Source: Bacteroidia bacterium
Lineage (GTDB): Bacteria > Bacteroidota > Bacteroidia > Bacteroidales > UBA12481
Length of the DNA stretch: 9,862 nucleotides
Assembly (NCBI GenBank): GCA_026391235.1
Contig: JAPLDV010000666.1
Span: 1 to 9,862 of the forward strand
Direction: 5' to 3'
A program made the translations under genes and the position numbers. Below, one piece after another: positions 5,926 through 9,862 of the stretch (the stretch's first letter is position 1; the number at the start of each line of letters is the position of its first letter). Under the pieces are notes generated by a model that worked only from the letters and a program-made list of their open reading frames with translations, was not told the DNA's origin and made no database searches.

Positions 5926-5937
5926 AGGTTAAACCTC
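5904..5937 (+). promoter_or_regulatory. inverted repeats overlapping the beta-helix gene promoter, possible operator
   Basis: ACCTCAAA (5904-5911) and TTTGAGGT (5922-5929) form a perfect 8-bp inverted repeat with a 10-base spacer. The right arm includes the end of the -7 box. It also forms a second perfect dyad, GAGGTT-A-AACCTC (5925-5937), over the transcription start. Such overlapping dyads could bind a repressor or form alternative hairpins. No regulator gene for it is identifiable in the window. Confidence 0.45.
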
Positions 5938-5943
5938 ATCCGT

Positions 5944-8184
5944 ATGAAATTCCTCACTTTCTTTCCTTATTTGCGCCTTGAGCCTTGCGCCTTGAGCCTT
6001 TCTTTGTTCTTCTTGTGCCTTGCGCCTTGCGTCTTTTCCCAGACCATCGTGCCATTAACGGATAACATGGACATCCAATCGAATTCGAATATCAGGATAC
6101 AAAGCGGAACATACACTTTTAGTGATGCGGCCAAAGATGGTGTTATCAGGATCGTAAACAAGGAGAATATCACCATCGATGGCGACAGTGTGCAGGTTAC
6201 CGGTACCGGGTTTGAAGGATTCCTGATCTTTATCGAAAACTCGCGGAATGTCACCATCAAGAACTTTAAATCGGTAAAAAACTACTATTATGCCGTTACA
6301 GCAAGGCAATCGGCTGATCTTCATATCAATGACAATAATTTTTCATACAATAAAAAAGATACTCTTGGCTGGATCTCCATCTGGACCGACTACACCGCGG
6401 CACTCGGAGGCGGTGTATTATTGCATCAGTGCAGCGGATCGGAATTGCATGGAAATACCATGACTCAGCAAAACGATGGGATCGCCCTGTACGAATGCGA
6501 TGGTATCACCATCAATGACAACATATTATACTGGAATTGCGGCTTCGGTGTCAGGATGAATTTTACAGATAACTGCTATATCCATCACAACGATTGCTCT
6601 CATGTGAACCGCAAAACCGATCCCAGCGATTGCGCGGCCATCCTGTTGATTGTATCTAACAACAACATAGTCGAATACAACAACCTCACCTATTCCGGCG
6701 ATGGGGTATTTCTCGGTCAGTATGAATATTCACAGATCCCGAACAACAACTATTTCGGTTATAATGATTGTTCGTATTCGCCGCACAATGCCATCGAAGC
6801 CACCTTTGCCGATGGGAACATTTACAAGGGAAATCTCTGCAATTACAGCAATTACGGGTTCTGGCTCGGGTACAGTTTTAATTCCCTGATTGAAGATAAT
6901 GAAATCATTGGAAACATTACTTCGGGTGTTTCGGTTGACCGTGGTTTTAAAAACACTTTCAAAAGCAATTTAATCAAAGGAAACCCTTATGGATTTGAGC
7001 TTTGGGAAGGGGGCATCATCGGTCCGTACGGCCAACAATTTTCCCACGATTATTGGATTTCAGATAATGTTCTGGAAGGGAATATGTGGGCAATCAGTGC
7101 TATCAACACCGAGCATCTGGTGGTTAAAAATAATGCTTTCAATTACAATCAAAAAAATGATATTTATCTCGAGGGCCAGTCGTTTAATGACACCATAACC
7201 GGGAACACTTTTAAATCACCCACCTTCTGGTACATTCAGAATACCTCAACCGATCCCGTTCATGCTATCAATAATACCTACATTCCGAATATCGACAGTC
7301 TGATTCACAATAAGATATCCGGGGATGTAACCTACCAGCCCTATAACAGGGAACCAGAACCGAAAATTATGATGATTCCCCCTTGTGACATGGCCGAGCG
7401 GCCTGCATTGTGGACCACCTATTGTGATCCGGGTATCGGGTTGTTTCAACCCGAAGTTCTGGCCTTTGATTACACCGACAAGAAGGTTGGCGCTTCATCA
7501 GTCAAGCTTTATACCCCAATGGGCCAGGATGTTAGCCTGAATTACCGGCCAGGTGGAGATTCACTGGCATTATGGAACCTCACCACATCCGATACGCTCA
7601 CTTTTTGGGTGAAAACATTCAATAAGAGCAACTCATTTCAATATTATCATATCCGGGTCGGCAATTTCACCGGAAGTTATTATAAGTACACCGCTTCAGC
7701 TTCCCTCCTCGACAATGCCAAAAACGTTTGGAAAAAATACCGGATTCCGCTCAAAGGAAATACAACCTACGTAAAGAGCGAAGTCGGACACATGGACCTT
7801 TCGCAAACCAATTATGTGGAGTTCCATGCCGATACCTGGGGTTCAGGTTTTACAATCTGGCTCGACGGGGTTCAGTTCAAAACCTGTAACCCAATGGGAA
7901 TAGATGACTCCCCGGCTGAAACAACCTTTAAATCTGGCAGTTATCCCAATCCCTTCGCCACTGCAGCAACCATCTGGTTTGATTTGCCGGAAAGCGGGCG
8001 CGTAAGTTTATCGGTGTATGATCTGAACGGACAATGCCTGGCAACCCTCCTTAACCGGGAAATGCCCGCCGGCCGTCATGAAACCGAATTTTCAAGGGGC
8101 AACCTGGTGCCCGGCATTTATTTCTACCGCCTGCAAACCCGCAATAAATCGGTATCCGGGAAATTGGTGGTGGGCAGGTTTTAG
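5944..8184 (+). CDS. secreted right-handed beta-helix protein with carbohydrate-binding-like sandwich and T9SS type A sorting domain
   Basis: 746 residues from the ATG at 5944, chosen because the promoter -7 box lies at 5918-5925 and a signal peptide follows (residues ~1-32, ending CVFSQ). Residues ~45-455 are a parallel beta-helix of NosD/pectate-lyase-superfamily type, with recurring ~22-residue turns rich in N, D, I and G, such as GITINDNILYWNCGFGVRMN and YKGNLCNYSNYGFWLGYSFN. Residues ~475-650 form a beta-sandwich, with LTFWVKTFNK and FTIWLDGVQF, resembling carbohydrate-binding modules. Residues ~666-746 are a T9SS type A domain: YPNPF, VSLSVYDLNGQCL, MPAGRHE, LVPGIYFYRL, KLVVGRF. The protein is therefore expected on the cell surface or released. 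It may bind or act on polysaccharide; no catalytic set was identified. Heptanucleotide repeats encode the signal peptide. Confidence 0.88.
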   Translation: MKFLTFFPYLRLEPCALSLSLFFLCLAPCVFSQTIVPLTDNMDIQSNSNIRIQSGTYTFSDAAKDGVIRIVNKENITIDGDSVQVTGTGFEGFLIFIENSRNVTIKNFKSVKNYYYAVTARQSADLHINDNNFSYNKKDTLGWISIWTDYTAALGGGVLLHQCSGSELHGNTMTQQNDGIALYECDGITINDNILYWNCGFGVRMNFTDNCYIHHNDCSHVNRKTDPSDCAAILLIVSNNNIVEYNNLTYSGDGVFLGQYEYSQIPNNNYFGYNDCSYSPHNAIEATFADGNIYKGNLCNYSNYGFWLGYSFNSLIEDNEIIGNITSGVSVDRGFKNTFKSNLIKGNPYGFELWEGGIIGPYGQQFSHDYWISDNVLEGNMWAISAINTEHLVVKNNAFNYNQKNDIYLEGQSFNDTITGNTFKSPTFWYIQNTSTDPVHAINNTYIPNIDSLIHNKISGDVTYQPYNREPEPKIMMIPPCDMAERPALWTTYCDPGIGLFQPEVLAFDYTDKKVGASSVKLYTPMGQDVSLNYRPGGDSLALWNLTTSDTLTFWVKTFNKSNSFQYYHIRVGNFTGSYYKYTASASLLDNAKNVWKKYRIPLKGNTTYVKSEVGHMDLSQTNYVEFHADTWGSGFTIWLDGVQFKTCNPMGIDDSPAETTFKSGSYPNPFATAATIWFDLPESGRVSLSVYDLNGQCLATLLNREMPAGRHETEFSRGNLVPGIYFYRLQTRNKSVSGKLVVGRF
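5971..6033 (+). repeat. heptanucleotide tandem repeat in the signal-peptide coding region
   Basis: Nine in-phase 7-base units: TTGCGCC, TTGAGCC, TTGCGCC, TTGAGCC, two degenerate units (TTTCTTT, GTTCTTC), TTGTGCC, TTGCGCC and TTGCGTC. Three units equal seven codons, so the peptide itself shows a 7-residue echo (LRLEPCA ... LCLAPCV). The unit is not a multiple of three, so loss or gain of one copy would shift the frame. Confidence 0.85.
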
Positions 8185-8250
8185 ATAAGGATCTCAAGTT
8201 TGACCGGGGATAATCGTGGATTAAAAAATTCAGCGAAATATTTTAAAAAC

Positions 8251-8289
8251 TTTTGACAATTGTCGTATTTTTTTTGTCAATTGTCATAT
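8251..8289 (+). promoter_or_regulatory. operator of the xre-res operon: 18-base direct repeat with 21-bp period
   Basis: TTTTGACAATTGTCGTAT (8251-8268) is repeated as TTTTGTCAATTGTCATAT (8272-8289) with two differences. Each is centred on CAATTG; the first contains the perfect dyad GACAATTGTC (8255-8264). A 21-bp period is two helical turns, so two dimers would bind on the same face. The second copy runs into the -7 box at 8287-8294, so binding would block transcription. The Xre/MbcA-type antitoxin or its toxin complex is the likely ligand, as such antitoxins usually autoregulate. Confidence 0.7.
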
Positions 8290-8294
8290 CTTTG
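8287..8294 (+). promoter_or_regulatory. -7 promoter element of the xre-res operon
   Basis: TATCTTTG is an exact TAnnTTTG match, identical to the one at 5918-5925. The transcript would start near 8300, leaving a leader of under ten bases before ATGATG at 8307-8312. It therefore excludes the alternative upstream TTG start at 8253, which lies within the operator. Confidence 0.65.
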
Positions 8295-8306
8295 AATAAA
8301 ATTAAA

Positions 8307-8738
8307 ATGATGAAAGAATATAGCAAGCCCGATGAACCGATCACCTATGAATCGGTAGATGAAAAGGATGTTCTTTACCTGATCCGGGCCGTCAGAACAG
8401 GGATCGGATATCCCCGGTTTGCCGCTCTGGCAAAAGCTTTCCCGTTTTCGATAAATGACTGGTCGGGATTTCTTCACCTTTCAGAGCGAACCATCCAGCG
8501 GTATCAGAAAGAGGTAAAAGCTTTTGATCCTGTTTCATCGGAGCGGATTATTGAGATAACCCTTCTGTATAAGCATGCAGTGGAGGTATTCGGAAGCAAA
8601 AAGAAGCTTGATGTTTGGCTCGATATCCAGAACGTAGCTCTTGGGGGTGCCAAACCCAAGGAATTGCTCGACAGCACCTTTGGCCTGCAATTAATCCGGA
8701 ATGAACTGGTTAGGATCGAACACGGGGTTCTTTCATGA
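8307..8738 (+). CDS. Xre/MbcA/ParS-type antitoxin of a RES-domain toxin-antitoxin system
   Basis: 143 residues from ATG 8307 (142 if the adjacent ATG 8310 is used), beginning MMKEYSKPDE. The N-terminal half is the MbcA/ParS-type helix-turn-helix region, with LLHLSERTIQRYQ-like core FLHLSERTIQRYQKE near residues 51-65. The C-terminal part is the DUF2384 antitoxin domain: ERIIEITLLYKHAVEVFGS near 76-94, then VWLDIQNVALGGAKPKELLD near 101-120, the usual W-L...P-x-E-L-L motif, ending in the toxin-contacting tail IRNELVRIEHGVL. It should neutralise the RES toxin encoded downstream and repress the operon through the 8251-8289 repeats. Its stop overlaps the toxin start (ATGA at 8735-8738). The very short leader and lack of a ribosome-binding site are normal for the phylum. 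Confidence 0.9.
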   Translation: MMKEYSKPDEPITYESVDEKDVLYLIRAVRTGIGYPRFAALAKAFPFSINDWSGFLHLSERTIQRYQKEVKAFDPVSSERIIEITLLYKHAVEVFGSKKKLDVWLDIQNVALGGAKPKELLDSTFGLQLIRNELVRIEHGVLS

Positions 8739-9193
8739 TTGTTGACCGGTTATCCAAACGAATGTATACGGCCGACCTGTCCGGAAGCGGAGCGCGGGTT
8801 GCAGGCGGAAGGTGGAACAGCCCGGGTGTCGCCATGTTGTATACCAGCGATTCCAGGGCCCTTTGCACCGCGGAGATCGCCGTTCACACGGGTTTGGGAT
8901 TGCTCCCTGCTGATTATCAGTTAGTCACGATAATGATTCCTGATAACCTGCCCATTTCGGTGATCGATCCGGAAAAACTTCCAAAGGATTGGCGATCTTT
9001 TCCTTATGCCCCGTTCACGCGACTCATCGGCGACCAATTCGTAAAAGAGAAACGGTTTCTCGTGCTCAAGGTACCGTCGGCAGTGGTTCCGGGTGATTTC
9101 AACTACCTGATCAATCCGGCACATCCCATGATGAATCAGGTCACGATCGTAAGAACGGAGGATTTCGGATTTGATGAGAGGATGTTCCTTTAA
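8735..9193 (+). CDS. RES-domain toxin (predicted NAD+-degrading)
   Basis: 152 residues, full length for the family. The RES signature is complete: GGRWNSPGVAMLYTSDS near residues 24-40 with R26 and Y36, TAEIAVH with E47, and the C-terminal NYLINPAHPMMNQV region. RES toxins paired with Xre antitoxins, such as MbcT, deplete NAD+ by ADP-ribosyltransferase-fold chemistry; R, Y and E are the residues usually implicated, and all are present here, so the toxin appears intact. It is translationally coupled to the antitoxin by a four-base overlap. A G-rich tandem repeat starts six bases after the stop. This module is complete, unlike the hip module at the left of the window. Confidence 0.92.
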   Translation: MIVDRLSKRMYTADLSGSGARVAGGRWNSPGVAMLYTSDSRALCTAEIAVHTGLGLLPADYQLVTIMIPDNLPISVIDPEKLPKDWRSFPYAPFTRLIGDQFVKEKRFLVLKVPSAVVPGDFNYLINPAHPMMNQVTIVRTEDFGFDERMFL

Positions 9194-9198
9194 CGTGA

Positions 9199-9234
9199 GG
9201 GGGTTAAGGGAGTTAAGGGGGTTAAGGGAGTTAA
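9199..9234 (+). repeat. 9-bp G-rich tandem repeat, possible G-quadruplex
   Basis: Four 9-base units alternate GGGGGTTAA and GGGAGTTAA (an 18-bp unit twice), followed by GGATGTT and a further run of seven G at 9242-9248. The four G-runs with loops of 4-6 bases meet the usual G3+N1-7 pattern. It starts six bases after the RES toxin stop. It may influence transcript ends or replication, but this is inference. Confidence 0.8.
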
Positions 9235-9276
9235 GGATGTTGGGGGGGCTGTTAATTCATTGATTATCATTATTAT

Positions 9277-9296
9277 CCCCTGGCTGAAGCCGGGGG
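9277..9296. terminator. hairpin between converging toxin and MFS genes
   Basis: CCCCTGGC (9277-9284), loop TGAA, GCCGGGGG (9289-9296): an 8-bp stem with one T-G wobble, placed between convergent genes, so it could end either transcript. The downstream CAATATAAT is only AT-rich, not a T tract. It shares CGGGGGCAATATAAT with the hairpin at 3011-3034. The rest of 9194-9410 shows no gene. Confidence 0.5.
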
Positions 9297-9410
9297 CAAT
9301 ATAATCTACCCAAAAATAACCTGAGCGTCTCTCACTTCTGACATCACACGCACACCCACACTCATACCTCCTCCTGTTTTTTGTGCGGGACTCGTCACTT
9401 TGCTCGAAAG

Positions 9411-9862
9411 CTATCGGGGTTTCCGCACCGAACTAACCATCACCCATACAAATAGAACCAATGCCACTACCCCGCCGGCCAGGAACTCCTTCGAATGGAA
9501 GTAGCTGCCGGTGATTCCTGCGAGGATGTAGCCCAATCCCCAGAACAGGTGCACCCAAGCAAAGTGGGCCCCGTATACCCTGCCCTGCTCATGGATCGGG
9601 ATATTCTCGGCTACCATGATCTGTGACGGCAGATAGGTGAATCCCTGTCCCATGCCTGCGAGGATCCAGAGGAACATCAGCACCGGGTAAGGCACAAAAT
9701 TGGCAAACGAGATGGCCGAGATGATCAGGGTAGCGGCCATCAATAACAGGAACCGCTTATTCCGGCTCCGGTCGATGGCGTTTGAACTGAATGCCGCAAA
9801 CGTGGCGCCGATACCGAAAGCCATCATCACCCAGCCGTAATGCTGATCATTGAGTCCCATCC
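9411..9862 (-). CDS. MFS transporter, C-terminal part (continues beyond right edge)
   Basis: About 150 residues from the window edge to TAG 9411-9413; the frame remains open to 9862, so the methionine at 9860 is internal and the N-terminal half lies outside. Five membrane segments near residues 8-29, 36-54, 57-77, 98-120 and 125-145 fit transmembrane helices 8-12 of a 12-helix major facilitator. The loop after the first (SNAIDRSRNKRFL) is the second copy of MFS motif A, and GRVYGAHFAWVHLFWGLGY is typical of the helix 10-11 region. The substrate cannot be predicted from this half. Codons for VRKPR and the stop overlap a CCCCGATAG sequence that may belong to a dispersed repeat. Confidence 0.88.
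   Translation of the reverse strand, partial: MGLNDQHYGWVMMAFGIGATFAAFSSNAIDRSRNKRFLLLMAATLIISAISFANFVPYPVLMFLWILAGMGQGFTYLPSQIMVAENIPIHEQGRVYGAHFAWVHLFWGLGYILAGITGSYFHSKEFLAGGVVALVLFVWVMVSSVRKPR

Noticed and set aside
5890..5943. Longer start for the beta-helix protein at ATG 5890
   Set aside because: The exact promoter -7 box lies at 5918-5925, downstream of this ATG, and the extra 18 residues precede an otherwise normal signal peptide.
5967..6324. Minus-strand open frames opposite the start of the beta-helix gene
   Set aside because: They are shadows created by the repeat tract and the regular beta-helix codons; no promoter or domain supports them.
8253..8306. Upstream TTG start at 8253 for the xre antitoxin
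   Set aside because: It falls inside the operator repeats and before the -7 box; the added peptide is hydrophobic and unlike antitoxin N-termini.
9199..9234. Telomere-like repeat or replicon end
   Set aside because: The GGGNGTTAA units resemble telomeric sequence by composition only; the array is short, internal and followed by an ordinary gene.

Overview
The window looks like chromosomal DNA from a member of the Bacteroidota. Four lines of evidence agree. (1) Promoters match the Bacteroidota -7 element TAnnTTTG (exact at 4339-4346, 5813-5820, 5918-5925 and 8287-8294), with very short leaders and no Shine-Dalgarno sequence. (2) A secreted protein ends in a type IX secretion (T9SS) sorting domain. 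(3) The glycosidase and esterase are of types common in this phylum. (4) The small HipA-N protein is separate from the kinase, as is usual there. No ribosomal RNA, tRNA, CRISPR array or complete insertion sequence was seen, and the species cannot be named.

Left part (1-808, mostly minus strand): a hipB-hipS-hipT type toxin-antitoxin operon. hipB and hipS are intact. hipT keeps only its first ~27 codons, with a zinc-finger-like Cys/His start, and then runs into unrelated sequence and a stop. Upstream of hipB are three near-palindromic operator copies spaced exactly 40 bp apart.

Middle (809-5796, all minus strand): reading in the direction of transcription, an AI-2E family membrane transporter, a TfoX N-domain protein, a pair of GGACGCA...TGCGTCC palindromes, a secreted Fes/EsteraseD-type hydrolase, an unrecognised seven-helix membrane protein, and a secreted GH29 alpha-L-fucosidase whose start codon overlaps the membrane protein's stop (ATGA). 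The hydrolase and fucosidase suggest export-based glycan or ester degradation. The role of the membrane protein is unknown.

Right part (5797-9862): on the plus strand, a 746-residue secreted beta-helix protein with a carbohydrate-binding-like sandwich and a T9SS tail. Its signal peptide is encoded by seven-base tandem repeats, a possible phase-variation switch. It is followed by an Xre/MbcA-type antitoxin and RES-domain NAD-degrading toxin pair with its own 21-bp-phased operator, then a G-rich 9-bp tandem array and a hairpin. The C-terminal part of an MFS transporter on the minus strand runs off the right edge.

Themes: two toxin-antitoxin modules in under 10 kb, one apparently with a broken toxin; several families of short palindromes in the gaps, some of which supply stop codons or promoter elements to neighbouring genes; and an exported set of carbohydrate-active or surface proteins.
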